A stretch of 14,434 nt of DNA from JANYJJ01 sp038241115 (GTDB lineage: Bacteria; Pseudomonadota; Gammaproteobacteria; Burkholderiales; Burkholderiaceae_C): assembly GCA_038241115.1 (NCBI GenBank), contig JBBRGA010000088.1:1-14434 (forward strand), read 5' to 3'. Within the stretch, counting starts at the first letter, position 1, and every line of letters begins with the position of its first letter. The position numbers and the translations under genes are program-made. Positions 1 through 7,327 of this stretch are shown piece by piece. The notes beneath the pieces are model-generated. The model was not told where the DNA came from, made no database searches, and saw only the letters and a list, made by a program, of their open reading frames with translations.

Positions 1-575
1 CGACTTTTGACGAGCCCGCAGAGCGCCACGTGCAAGTCGCAGAGATGGTGATCGAACGCGCCAAACGGTTGGTTGAACTGAAAAAAGACGTGGTGATCTT
101 GCTTGACTCCATCACCCGCCTGGCGCGCGCTTACAACAACGTACTTCCGTCCAGCGGCAAGGTACTTACGGGCGGAATGGACTCAAACGCCTTACAACGA
201 CCCAAACGCTTTTTCGGTGCGGCACGCAATGTTGAAGAAGGCGGATCGCTCACCATCATCGGTACGGCTTTGGTAGACACCGGCAGCCGAATGGACGAGG
301 TGATTTACGAAGAATTCAAGGGCACGGGTAACTGCGAAATTCACCTCGACCGGCGGATGGCAGAAAAGCGGGTGTACCCATCGATACTTTTGAATAAATC
401 GGGGACGCGTCGCGAAGAACTGTTGCTCAAACCTGAGATCTTGCAGAAGACGTGGATTTTGCGAAAACTGCTCTATCCAATGGATGAGATCGAGGCGATG
501 GAGTTCATCCTCGACAAAATGAAATCGACCAAGAACAACCACGACTTTTTCGACATGATGCGGCGTGGCGGTTAA
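1..575 (+). CDS. rho: Transcription termination factor Rho, C-terminal part (5' truncated by window edge)
   Basis: Rho is the hexameric RNA-dependent ATPase/translocase that ends transcription of untranslated RNA. Only about the last 190 residues of a protein usually near 420 are present; the reading frame is open from base 3 to the left edge, so the gene continues outside the window. Visible motifs are the Walker B segment LLDSITRLARAYN, the Q-loop (VLTGGMDSNALQRPKRFF), the R-loop and arginine-finger region (TALVDTGSRMDEVIYEEFKGTGN) and the typical C-terminus ending FFDMMRRGG with a TAA stop. The GTG at base 30 is an internal codon, not the start. Rho and rpmE2 are co-directional and 145 bases apart. 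I see no convincing hairpin terminator just after rho. Confidence 0.97.
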   Translation, partial: TFDEPAERHVQVAEMVIERAKRLVELKKDVVILLDSITRLARAYNNVLPSSGKVLTGGMDSNALQRPKRFFGAARNVEEGGSLTIIGTALVDTGSRMDEVIYEEFKGTGNCEIHLDRRMAEKRVYPSILLNKSGTRREELLLKPEILQKTWILRKLLYPMDEIEAMEFILDKMKSTKNNHDFFDMMRRGG

Positions 576-720
576 TTAGCACGCTGACTTGACTCTGTCC
601 AAGAGCCTGATGTCGGCGAGTTAGAATTTGAGGCTGTCAAAAAAACCGGAAAGTGCTCCAGTGGGATAAATCCACTAGGAAGTGGCTTCCGAACCGAACC
701 ACCAGAAACCAGGATTCCCC

Positions 721-975
721 ATGAAAGAAGGCATACACCCCAACTACCGCGACATTTGCTTTGTAGATTTGTCGAATGGTTTCAAATTCGTGACGCGCTC
801 GTGTGCTCAAACGCGCGAGACGGTGAAGATGGACGATGGCCGCGAGTTGCCTTTGTACAAGCTGGAAACCACCAGCGAGTCACACCCCTTCTACACCGGC
901 ACACAAAAGAGCGTCGACTCATTGGGTGGCCGAGTCGAGAAGTTCCGCAACAAGTTTGCCCACTTGAAAAAGTGA
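721..975 (+). CDS. rpmE2: 50S ribosomal protein L31 type B (zinc-independent form)
   Basis: A protein of 84 residues belonging to the large-subunit L31 family, type B. It begins MKEGIHPNYRDICFVDL, contains the family's hallmark SHPFYTG, and ends in a basic segment (GGRVEKFRNKFAHLKK). The zinc-binding CXXC motifs of the ordinary L31 are absent; only two isolated cysteines remain, so it should be the Zn-independent ('C-minus') paralogue, which in many bacteria replaces the zinc form when zinc is scarce. I chose the ATG at 721 because AGGA lies 6 bases upstream and L31 type B normally starts with MK.GIHP. A GTG at 682 in the same frame would add 13 residues without family similarity. A strong terminator follows. 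No Zur site could be identified by eye. Confidence 0.95.
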   Translation: MKEGIHPNYRDICFVDLSNGFKFVTRSCAQTRETVKMDDGRELPLYKLETTSESHPFYTGTQKSVDSLGGRVEKFRNKFAHLKK

Positions 976-997
976 GAACGTGTTCTTTGTATTAACG

Positions 998-1027
998 AAA
1001 AGGCAGCTGCGGCTGCCTTTTTTGTTG
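998..1027 (+). terminator. Rho-independent terminator of rpmE2
   Basis: A perfect 10-bp inverted repeat (998-1007 AAAAGGCAGC with 1012-1021 GCTGCCTTTT) closes a TGCG loop on a C-G pair, which is a UNCG-type stable tetraloop. A run of T from 1018 to 1023 follows, with more T's after 1029. It lies 22 bases after the rpmE2 stop. Confidence 0.92.
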
Positions 1028-1047
1028 CTTTTTTTCAACCCGCCGTT

Positions 1048-2718
1048 TTGAACCAGCCCAACCCCGCCCTGGTCACGCAGCGCGCCGTACAGCGTCTGCC
1101 ACGCGTCGCGTTGCTCTTGTTTTGCGCGGCTTATGTGTTGCCCGGCTTGTTTGGCCGCGACCCTTGGCGCGGTGCCGACATCACCGCATTTGGCTACATG
1201 CTGAGCATCGCGCAGGGGCAGTCCACGTGGTTGTCGCCCACCGTAACCGGCCTGCCGCCTGAGACAGCCGTGCTGCCGTTCTGGCTGGGCGCCGCGGCTA
1301 TCAAGTTGATGGGTTTTATGTTCGGCTCGAGCGTAGATCCGGCCCTCGCCGCGCGCCTGCCTTTTGCCTTGTTGCTGGTGGGCGTTCTGGTGTTGACTTG
1401 GTATTCGACCTATCACTTGGCCCGAACGGCCGCTGCGCAACCAGTGCCGTTTGCGTTTGGCGGCGAAGCAGATCCGGTTGACTATGCGCGTGCCATGGCC
1501 GACGGTGCTTTGCTGGCACTGATCGCCACGCTGGGCCTGCTCCAGTTGGGGCACGAGACAACTCCCGAGATGGTTCAACTGACCAGCGTGGCGCTGTTTC
1601 TTTACGCCGTCGCAGCCAGTGCTTTCAGGGGCATCAAACCGAAATTGGCAGTGCTGTTGGCTTTGCCGGCATTGGCCGCCAGCGGTGCACCGACCGTCGC
1701 GATTGCTCTGGGTGCAGCCGGCGCAGTGGTGAGCTTGAACTCGAGCTACGCGTCCGTCAGGCAATTCACGCTTTGGATTACATCCAGCACATTGGCGGCT
1801 TTCTTGATCGCGTCTGCACTTGGTGCATGGGGCTGGCGATTGGCTGCTGGGCACAACGCAGCACAAGTGCTCGCCATGCTGAAAGAATTCGCCTGGTTTC
1901 TTTGGCCATGCTGGCCTTTGGCTCTGCTGACCTTATGGCGCTGGCGTCGCCAATGGCTGAAGCGCCACATTGCGGTACCCGTGGTGGTGCTCAGCACCAG
2001 TTTGTTCACCAGCGTGGCCATGGGAGGCTCAGACCGCGCCTTGCTATTGGGCTTGCCAGCTTTGGCCGTGTTGGCCGCGTTTTCGTTGCCCACATTGAAG
2101 CGTGGGGCGACAGCAGCAATTGACTGGTTTTCAGTGTTTTTCTTCAGCGTCAGCGCCATCGTGATTTGGGTTGTTTATGTCGCCATGCAAACGGGTTTGC
2201 CGGCCCAGCCCGCCGCGAATGTCGCGCGTTTGGTGCCTGGTTTCACGGCCCCCTTCTCTGCGGTTGAACTGATGTTTGCCTCGCTCGGCAGCTTGGCTTG
2301 GGTATGGCTTGTGCAGTGGCGTACTGGGCGCAACCGACATCCGCTGTGGAAGAGCATGGTGCTGCCGGCGAGCGGCGTGGCGCTGTGTTGGCTGCTGCTG
2401 ATGACGCTGTGGTTGCCGTTGCTAGACCACGCCCGCAGCTACCGCCCTTTGATTGACAAAATTGCGCAGCATGTGCCCAAGGGCAGCTGTGTGGCCACCA
2501 ACAACGTGGTGCGCGGCCAGGGCGTGGCTTTGCAATACCTGGGCGGCTACCAAGTGGAAACTGCACTCACACCTCGGACCACGACTTGCGAGAACTGGCT
2601 TCGACAGGAGTTGCGCTTGACGCCGTTGCCTGCGCCGCCCGGCTGGACATTGGTGGCGCGTGTCAACCGACCCACGGACAAAGAAGAGGTGACAGCCGTC
2701 TATCGCAAGTCGCCTTGA
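1048..2718 (+). CDS. ArnT/GT39-like polytopic membrane glycosyltransferase (GT-C fold), substrate unknown
   Basis: A protein of 556 residues, very hydrophobic, with roughly a dozen predicted membrane segments up to about residue 459 and then a soluble tail of about 100 residues, probably periplasmic. The pattern fits the ArnT/PMT (GT39, GT-C) group: a first periplasmic loop with acidic residues (GRDPWRGAD, residues 36-44), a segment like the family's 'PPL..W..a...k..G' (PPETAVLPFWLGAAAIKLMG, about 70-89), an ARLPFAL segment (102-108) and an R...LP.LA..AAF segment near 330-345. Such enzymes use polyprenyl-phosphate sugars to modify lipid A, other glycans or proteins; the substrate here cannot be told. 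Two cysteines in the tail (481, 514) could pair. The start is uncertain: TTG at 1048 has no clear ribosome-binding site and lies just after the rpmE2 terminator, but later candidates would cut into the first membrane segment. It ends 7 bases before the convergent phoR end. Confidence 0.8.
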   Translation: MNQPNPALVTQRAVQRLPRVALLLFCAAYVLPGLFGRDPWRGADITAFGYMLSIAQGQSTWLSPTVTGLPPETAVLPFWLGAAAIKLMGFMFGSSVDPALAARLPFALLLVGVLVLTWYSTYHLARTAAAQPVPFAFGGEADPVDYARAMADGALLALIATLGLLQLGHETTPEMVQLTSVALFLYAVAASAFRGIKPKLAVLLALPALAASGAPTVAIALGAAGAVVSLNSSYASVRQFTLWITSSTLAAFLIASALGAWGWRLAAGHNAAQVLAMLKEFAWFLWPCWPLALLTLWRWRRQWLKRHIAVPVVVLSTSLFTSVAMGGSDRALLLGLPALAVLAAFSLPTLKRGATAAIDWFSVFFFSVSAIVIWVVYVAMQTGLPAQPAANVARLVPGFTAPFSAVELMFASLGSLAWVWLVQWRTGRNRHPLWKSMVLPASGVALCWLLLMTLWLPLLDHARSYRPLIDKIAQHVPKGSCVATNNVVRGQGVALQYLGGYQVETALTPRTTTCENWLRQELRLTPLPAPPGWTLVARVNRPTDKEEVTAVYRKSP

Positions 2719-2725
2719 CGGCGTT

Positions 2726-4150
2726 TCAGTTCGCAGAGGTAGACGTCAAGACGGCTTCAGCCACCGACGTAGTCGGCGCAGCTTCTGCCTCAGAAACAAG
2801 TCCTGCCGCGGTAATTTCGACCGGCCCCGGGCTCGTCGCGCCGACCTCTCTGACTCGGGCACTTGGGAAGATGAGCCTGAACGAAGACCCCTTGCCCACT
2901 TCACTTTGAACGTCCAGTTCGCCGCCATGGCGCAGCATGACGTGCTTGACGATAGACAGCCCGAGGCCTGTGCCCCCAGTGTCGCGAGACCGGCTTCCGT
3001 CGACCCGGTAGAACCGCTCCGTCAAACGTGGCAAGTGCTCGCGTGCAATACCGGGGCCGTCGTCTCTGATTTCGATTTCACCGCTGCCGTCTGCTCGATC
3101 TGACCAAGTGGCTGAAATATTGCCACCGGCCGGTGTGTATCGCACGGCGTTCGTCACCAAATTGACCAGGGCGCTGAGAAGTTCACTTTCTGCGCCCGCC
3201 AATTGGACATAGAGCGGCGCTTGAAAGTGCAACTGATGCCTGCCTGCAGACAGTGCTTGCGCGTCGGCATGGGCCTGCAAAAACAAAGGCTGCAGGTTGA
3301 CCCAGCGGTCTGCGGCAGGTCGAGGGCTGCCCTCCAGCTGCGCCAGCGTGAGCAGGTCACCTACCAAGTTCTGCATGCGCATCGTTTGCTGCGCCATCAA
3401 CTCCATCACTCGGCGCCGCTCGGCGTCGCTGAGCTTCAAATTCACCATGGTCTCAATGAAGCCCGACAGCACCGTCAGCGGCGTGCGTATTTCATGCGAC
3501 ACGTTGGCTACAAAGTCGCGGCGCATGGCATCGTTGCGTTCGCGTTCGGTCACGTCCTGCGACAGCACGAGCTTCATACCGTCGCCGTACCGACGCACCA
3601 GCACTGACACGCTGCCTCGCGCGCCTGGGCCGGGAAACACCACGACCTCGTCAAATGCACCGCGCTGCAAATACTCCACGAAGGCAGGAGCGCGAACCAA
3701 ATTCGTGACGCGCTGGCGCTTGTCGCGCTGCGGGTCCAAACCGAAATGGTCACCCGCTTCCGAGTTGCACCACTCGATTTGATCGTTGGCGTCCAGCAAC
3801 ATCACGCCATTGGGAGAGGCTTCGATGGCCGATAAAAATTGTTCCAGCCTTTCGCGCTCAGCGTGCACGCTGCCCTCCAAGCGCCGCACAGAACGCTCCA
3901 CTCTGTAGCCCACTTCGCCCCAAAATTCACCGGCTCGAGGAGCGCTGTTGACTTGCTTGCCGCGCAGCCACTGCACCAATCGCTCAGCACGAACAGCATC
4001 CACCAAGGAATGTACAAACACTCCGCACCCTGCACCCAACAAGGCGCCGAATGCAGGGTAGTTGTACCGCTCACCGATGAGCATGCCGGCAGCTCCGATC
4101 ACCAAAACCCAAAACAGGCTGGCCAAGATGCGAGGAATCAGCCACTCCAT
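2726..4150 (-). CDS. phoR: Phosphate regulon sensor histidine kinase PhoR
   Basis: A 474-residue membrane sensor kinase that phosphorylates PhoB when phosphate is scarce. In order: two N-terminal membrane segments (about 5-25 and 30-50, a DUF3329-like region), a PAS domain (about 100-200), a HisKA domain with phospho-accepting His219 in VSHEIRTPLT, and a HATPase domain with N-box Asn334 (NLVTNAVRY), G1 DDGPGI (363-368), F-box ERFYRVD and G2 GGTGLGLSIV (392-401). It has no large periplasmic sensor domain, as expected for PhoR, which senses through the Pst transporter and PhoU. After the kinase domain there is a tail of some 40 residues rich in Ala, Thr, Ser and Glu that I do not expect in E. 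coli PhoR. It is the last gene of the pst-pho operon, starting 32 bases after phoB. Confidence 0.96.
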   Translation of the reverse strand: MEWLIPRILASLFWVLVIGAAGMLIGERYNYPAFGALLGAGCGVFVHSLVDAVRAERLVQWLRGKQVNSAPRAGEFWGEVGYRVERSVRRLEGSVHAERERLEQFLSAIEASPNGVMLLDANDQIEWCNSEAGDHFGLDPQRDKRQRVTNLVRAPAFVEYLQRGAFDEVVVFPGPGARGSVSVLVRRYGDGMKLVLSQDVTERERNDAMRRDFVANVSHEIRTPLTVLSGFIETMVNLKLSDAERRRVMELMAQQTMRMQNLVGDLLTLAQLEGSPRPAADRWVNLQPLFLQAHADAQALSAGRHQLHFQAPLYVQLAGAESELLSALVNLVTNAVRYTPAGGNISATWSDRADGSGEIEIRDDGPGIAREHLPRLTERFYRVDGSRSRDTGGTGLGLSIVKHVMLRHGGELDVQSEVGKGSSFRLIFPSARVREVGATSPGPVEITAAGLVSEAEAAPTTSVAEAVLTSTSAN

Positions 4151-4182
4151 GTCTTGCTCTGCATTTCAGAGAGTTGGTTTTT

Positions 4183-4890
4183 TCAGGCCACGGCCGCAGG
4201 CTGGGTCAAGCGATAGCCTGCGCCCCGGACAGTTTCGATCATCCCGGCGCACTGAACCACCTCCAAGGCCTCACGCAGCCGCTTGATGTGAACGTCAACG
4301 GTGCGTTCTTCGATAAATACATGGTCGCCCCAGACGCGATCCAGCAACTGCGCGCGACTGTGCACGCGCTCGGTGTGGGTCATGAAAAAATGCAGCAAGC
4401 GGAACTCGGTGGGGCCCACTTTCACTTCACGTTCAGCCCGCCATACGCGGCGCGTGGCGGGATCCAACTGCAAACCGCCAACTTCCACCAACGTGTCGAG
4501 CGCCTCGGGGGCTTTGCGACGCAGCACAGCGCGGATTCGTGCCAGCAGCTCACTGGTCGAAAAAGGTTTGGTCAAATAGTCGTCGGCACCCGCATCGAGA
4601 CCCAAAATCTTGTCGCTCTCTTCTGCTTTGGCAGTGAGCATGATGATGGGCAATGCGCGCGTGCGCGCCTGCGCGCGCCAAGCTTTCGCCAGCGCCAAAC
4701 CTGTTTGGCCAGGCAGCATCCAGTCGAGCACGACCAAATCAGGCAACACACCATCCACCGCCGCCTGGGCCTGGGCTGATGTGCATGCCATCGTGACCTC
4801 ATAGCCTGCATGGCGTAAATTGATGGCGATCAATTCAGCAATGGCTGACTCGTCTTCCACCACCAGCACGCGGGTCATGTGGTGTGCCAT
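4183..4890 (-). CDS. phoB: Phosphate regulon response regulator PhoB (OmpR family)
   Basis: A 235-residue DNA-binding response regulator. The receiver domain (about 6-120) shows the acidic pair in VVEDE, phosphoacceptor Asp56 (LVVLDWMLPG), switch Thr86 (IIMLTAK) and Lys108 (LTKPF). The C-terminal winged helix (about 135-230) has the PhoB/OmpR signature from VGPTEFRLL to RTVDVHIKRLREAL and VRGAGYRL. Phosphorylated PhoB binds Pho boxes; candidate boxes lie upstream of pstS in this window, which implies autoregulation of the operon. The first ATG (4890) directly follows the phoU TGA with no spacer, so translation is probably coupled. A second in-frame ATG at 4878 (giving MTRVLVVEDE) is an equally possible start; neither has a strong ribosome-binding site. 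Confidence 0.97.
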   Translation of the reverse strand: MAHHMTRVLVVEDESAIAELIAINLRHAGYEVTMACTSAQAQAAVDGVLPDLVVLDWMLPGQTGLALAKAWRAQARTRALPIIMLTAKAEESDKILGLDAGADDYLTKPFSTSELLARIRAVLRRKAPEALDTLVEVGGLQLDPATRRVWRAEREVKVGPTEFRLLHFFMTHTERVHSRAQLLDRVWGDHVFIEERTVDVHIKRLREALEVVQCAGMIETVRGAGYRLTQPAAVA

Positions 4891-5598
4891 TCAGCGCACC
4901 ATCGACTCAACGTCTGCCACCGAGTTGTGCCTGACATCCATGCCTTTGACAACATAGATGATGACTTCGGCCAAGTTCTTTGCGTGGTCACCGACCCGTT
5001 CAATAGCTTTGGCCACAAAAATCAAATCGATGCTCGATGAAATCGTGCGCGGGTCTTCCATCATGAAAGTGATGAGCTTGCGCATCAAGCCCTCGAACTC
5101 TTGATCTATTTGATCGTCTTGCTTGAGCACTTCGATGGCTTTGTCCACGTCAAGACGCGCAAAGGCATCCAGCGCCTTGCGCAACTGGGTGACAGCCAAC
5201 TCGGCTTCAAACGCCAAGTCGTTGACCGGCAGGCGCATGCGCGAAGACACGCCTGTATTGATGAGGCGCTGAACCGTGCGGGCAATCCGCGCTGCCTCAT
5301 CTCCCACGCGCTCTAGGTTGGCGATGCTCTTGCTGATGGCGATCAGCAATCGCAAATCCACGGCTGTTGGCTGCCTTCGCGCAATGATGGTCGAGATGTT
5401 GCGGTCAATCTCCATTTCCATGGCGTTGACCTTTTCTTCGATGGCCAGCACCTGCGATGCGGTTTCGCCGTTGAAGTGCGTCAGTGCGTGTATGGCCTGT
5501 GCCACCTGCGACTCCACCAACCCGCCCATTTCCAGGACTCGGGTCGAGATACCGCTGAGCTCGGCGTCAAACTGGGTAGAAAGATGTTTTTCAATCAT
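4891..5598 (-). CDS. phoU: Phosphate transport system regulatory protein PhoU
   Basis: A 235-residue cytoplasmic helical protein made of two similar three-helix halves. Each half carries the PhoU metal-binding motif E/DXXXD: ERVGDEAARI near residues 96-105 and ERVGDHAKN near 200. PhoU is needed to keep PhoR off when phosphate is plentiful and to restrain uptake through PstSCAB. A clear ribosome-binding site, AGGAG six bases before the ATG, supports this start and suggests strong independent initiation. It lies 53 bases after pstB, and that gap contains a small inverted repeat (5617-5642). Its TGA stop is immediately followed by the phoB ATG. Confidence 0.97.
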   Translation of the reverse strand: MIEKHLSTQFDAELSGISTRVLEMGGLVESQVAQAIHALTHFNGETASQVLAIEEKVNAMEMEIDRNISTIIARRQPTAVDLRLLIAISKSIANLERVGDEAARIARTVQRLINTGVSSRMRLPVNDLAFEAELAVTQLRKALDAFARLDVDKAIEVLKQDDQIDQEFEGLMRKLITFMMEDPRTISSSIDLIFVAKAIERVGDHAKNLAEVIIYVVKGMDVRHNSVADVESMVR

Positions 5599-5616
5599 GA
5601 CCGACTCCTAATAAAA

Positions 5617-5642
5617 GTACTGAGACACAGCATAAACAGTAC
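5617..5642 (-). repeat. Short inverted repeat between pstB and phoU
   Basis: GTACTG (5617-5622) and CAGTAC (5637-5642) form a 6-bp inverted repeat with a 14-base loop in the 53-base pstB-phoU gap, just upstream of the phoU ribosome-binding site. It could be a weak mRNA hairpin separating the transporter part of the transcript from phoU-phoBR. No T-run follows it. Confidence 0.4.
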
Positions 5643-5651
5643 GGCGCGACA

Positions 5652-6437
5652 TCAACCGAAACGGCCCGTGATGTAGTCCTCGGTGTCTTTCTTCTTGGGT
5701 TTCATGAACAGCTCGGAAGTGGGCCCGAACTCGATCAGGTCACCCAGATACATGTAAGCGGTGTAGTCAGAGCTGCGCGCGGCTTGTTGCATGTTGTGGG
5801 TCACGATGACCACCGTGTAGTCGCTTTTCAGCTCGTGAATCAACTCTTCGATCTTGCCCGTGGAAATAGGGTCGAGCGCCGAACAAGGCTCGTCCAACAA
5901 CAACACTTCGGGTTTGATCGCAATGCCGCGTGCAATGCACAAACGCTGCTGTTGGCCGCCAGACAGGCCCGAGCCGCTCTGGTTGAGTTTGTCTTTGACC
6001 TCGCCCCATAACGCTGCTTTTTTAAGCGCCCATTCCACGCGCTCGTCCATTTCTATGCGAGGCAAGGTTTCAAACAGCCGCACCCCGAAGGCGATGTTGT
6101 CGTAGATGGACATTGGAAAGGGCGTGGGTTTTTGAAACACCATGCCGACCTTGGCGCGCATCAGGGAGACGTCTTGCTTGCCTTCCAGAATGTTCTCGCC
6201 GTCCAGCAAAATTTGACCCTCAGCTCGCTGCTCCGGATACAGCTCAAACATACGGTTGAAAGTGCGCAGCAACGTTGACTTGCCGCAACCGGAAGGCCCG
6301 ATGAAAGCAGTAACTTTCTTTTCGGGTATGTCGAGATTGATGTTTTTGAGCGCCAGAAAGCTGCCGTAATAAAAATTCAAATTACGGACCGACAGTTTGA
6401 CTTTCTCATCTGCAGGCAATTGCACTTTGGTGTCCAC
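5652..6437 (-). CDS. pstB: Phosphate ABC transporter ATP-binding protein PstB
   Basis: The cytoplasmic ATPase of the high-affinity phosphate importer, 261 residues from the GTG at 6437. Visible in order: Walker A GPSGCGKST (47-55), the PstB-typical Q-loop MVFQKPTPFPMSIYDN, the signature LSGGQQQR (158-165), Walker B LLLDEPCSALDP, and the switch His in VTHNM. The end DYITGRFG is typical of PstB. Start choice: the frame is also open from a TTG at 6452, only 5 bases after the pstA stop, but that codon has no ribosome-binding site. The GTG at 6437 has GAGGA about 8 bases upstream, so I prefer it. The five residues lost are not conserved. It acts with the PstC and PstA channel and PstS, encoded just upstream. 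Confidence 0.96.
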   Translation of the reverse strand: MDTKVQLPADEKVKLSVRNLNFYYGSFLALKNINLDIPEKKVTAFIGPSGCGKSTLLRTFNRMFELYPEQRAEGQILLDGENILEGKQDVSLMRAKVGMVFQKPTPFPMSIYDNIAFGVRLFETLPRIEMDERVEWALKKAALWGEVKDKLNQSGSGLSGGQQQRLCIARGIAIKPEVLLLDEPCSALDPISTGKIEELIHELKSDYTVVIVTHNMQQAARSSDYTAYMYLGDLIEFGPTSELFMKPKKKDTEDYITGRFG

Positions 6438-6457
6438 GGGGGTCGTCCTCAAAACAG

Positions 6458-7327
6458 CTATTTTTTAGTGCGAAACAGAATTCGGGCCAATATGTTCAAT
6501 GCCAGTACGCCCAGCGTGATGAGGAACACGCCGGCCCACGCCAGCTTTTGCCAGTTCTCGTACGGACTCATCGCAAACTTGAATATCGTCACTGGCAAGC
6601 TCGCCATCGGTTCGCCCAAACTCGATGTCCAAAACTGGTTTGACAGCGCGGTGAACAGCAAAGGGGCCGTTTCACCAGCGATGCGGGCCACAGCCAACAG
6701 CACCCCGGTCAGAACACCTGCTCGCGCTGATCTGAGCGTGATCTTGCCAATCACTTTCCACTTGGGAGTGCCCAATGCGTAAGCCGCTTCTCGAAGCGCA
6801 TTCGGAATCAGCGTGAGCATGTTTTCTGTGGTGCGGATGACAACCGGAATCACGATCAACGCCAACGCCAAGATGCCTGCAAAACCAGAAAAACTCTTCA
6901 TCGGTGCAACCACAACGGTGTAGATGAACAGGCCAATCACGATGCTCGGAGCGGACAGCAAGATGTCGTTGATGAATCGAACGGTTCCCCCAAGCCAAGT
7001 TTTTTGTCCGTACTCGGCGAGGTAAATGCCCGCCATGACGCCAATGGGCGTGCCTAGCGCAGTGGCCAGCGAAACCATCATCAGTGAACCAAAAATCGCG
7101 TTTGACAAACCGCCGGTGTCAGCCTGGGGCGGCGGTGTCATTTCGCTGAACAACGACCAAGTCAGACCCCCGATGCCCAGGCGCACCGTCTCGAACAATA
7201 TCCAAATCAACCAGAACAAACCAAACGCCATTGCGCTCAACGACAACGTCAGCGCCACCCCGTTGATGAGCTTGCGACGCTGGTGATGCACCAAGCGAGA
7301 TGCCTGCAAAGTAGAGGCAGTGCTCAT
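6458..7327 (-). CDS. pstA: Phosphate ABC transporter permease PstA
   Basis: A 289-residue inner-membrane permease with about six membrane segments, the partner of PstC in the phosphate channel. The ABC-permease EAA loop that contacts PstB is clear: REAAYALGTPKWKVIGKITL, followed by ARAGVLTGVLLAVARIAGETAPLLFTA, which is highly characteristic of PstA. The C-terminal segment LAWAGVFLITLGVLALNILAR is the last membrane span. The ATG at 7327 overlaps the pstC stop by 4 bases (ATGA), a usual sign of translational coupling and equal production of the two permeases. Confidence 0.97.
   Translation of the reverse strand: MSTASTLQASRLVHHQRRKLINGVALTLSLSAMAFGLFWLIWILFETVRLGIGGLTWSLFSEMTPPPQADTGGLSNAIFGSLMMVSLATALGTPIGVMAGIYLAEYGQKTWLGGTVRFINDILLSAPSIVIGLFIYTVVVAPMKSFSGFAGILALALIVIPVVIRTTENMLTLIPNALREAAYALGTPKWKVIGKITLRSARAGVLTGVLLAVARIAGETAPLLFTALSNQFWTSSLGEPMASLPVTIFKFAMSPYENWQKLAWAGVFLITLGVLALNILARILFRTKK

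Noticed and set aside
655..690. AGTGG/CCACT hairpin before rpmE2 as a regulatory leader
   Set aside because: The stem is only 5 bp with no further pairing; a chance match is likely.
682..720. N-terminal extension of rpmE2 from a GTG at 682
   Set aside because: The 13 extra residues are unlike L31, and the ATG at 721 has a proper ribosome-binding site and the family's usual start.
576..720. Promoter for rpmE2 (TTGACT at 589, TAGAAT at 622)
   Set aside because: The two hexamers are 27 bases apart, too far for a sigma-70 promoter, and no better pair was visible.
919..1866. Long minus-strand open frame opposite the membrane-protein gene
   Set aside because: It is antisense to a protein with clear membrane and family patterns, its translation is rich in Gln, Arg and Cys with no recognisable domain, and it runs through the rpmE2 terminator.
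2700..2735. Possible terminator between the convergent membrane-protein gene and phoR
   Set aside because: Only a 4-bp CGCC/GGCG pair with no T-run is present, so I do not call a terminator here.
3203..4216. Plus-strand open frames across phoR
   Set aside because: They are shadows of phoR, which has all histidine-kinase motifs on the minus strand.
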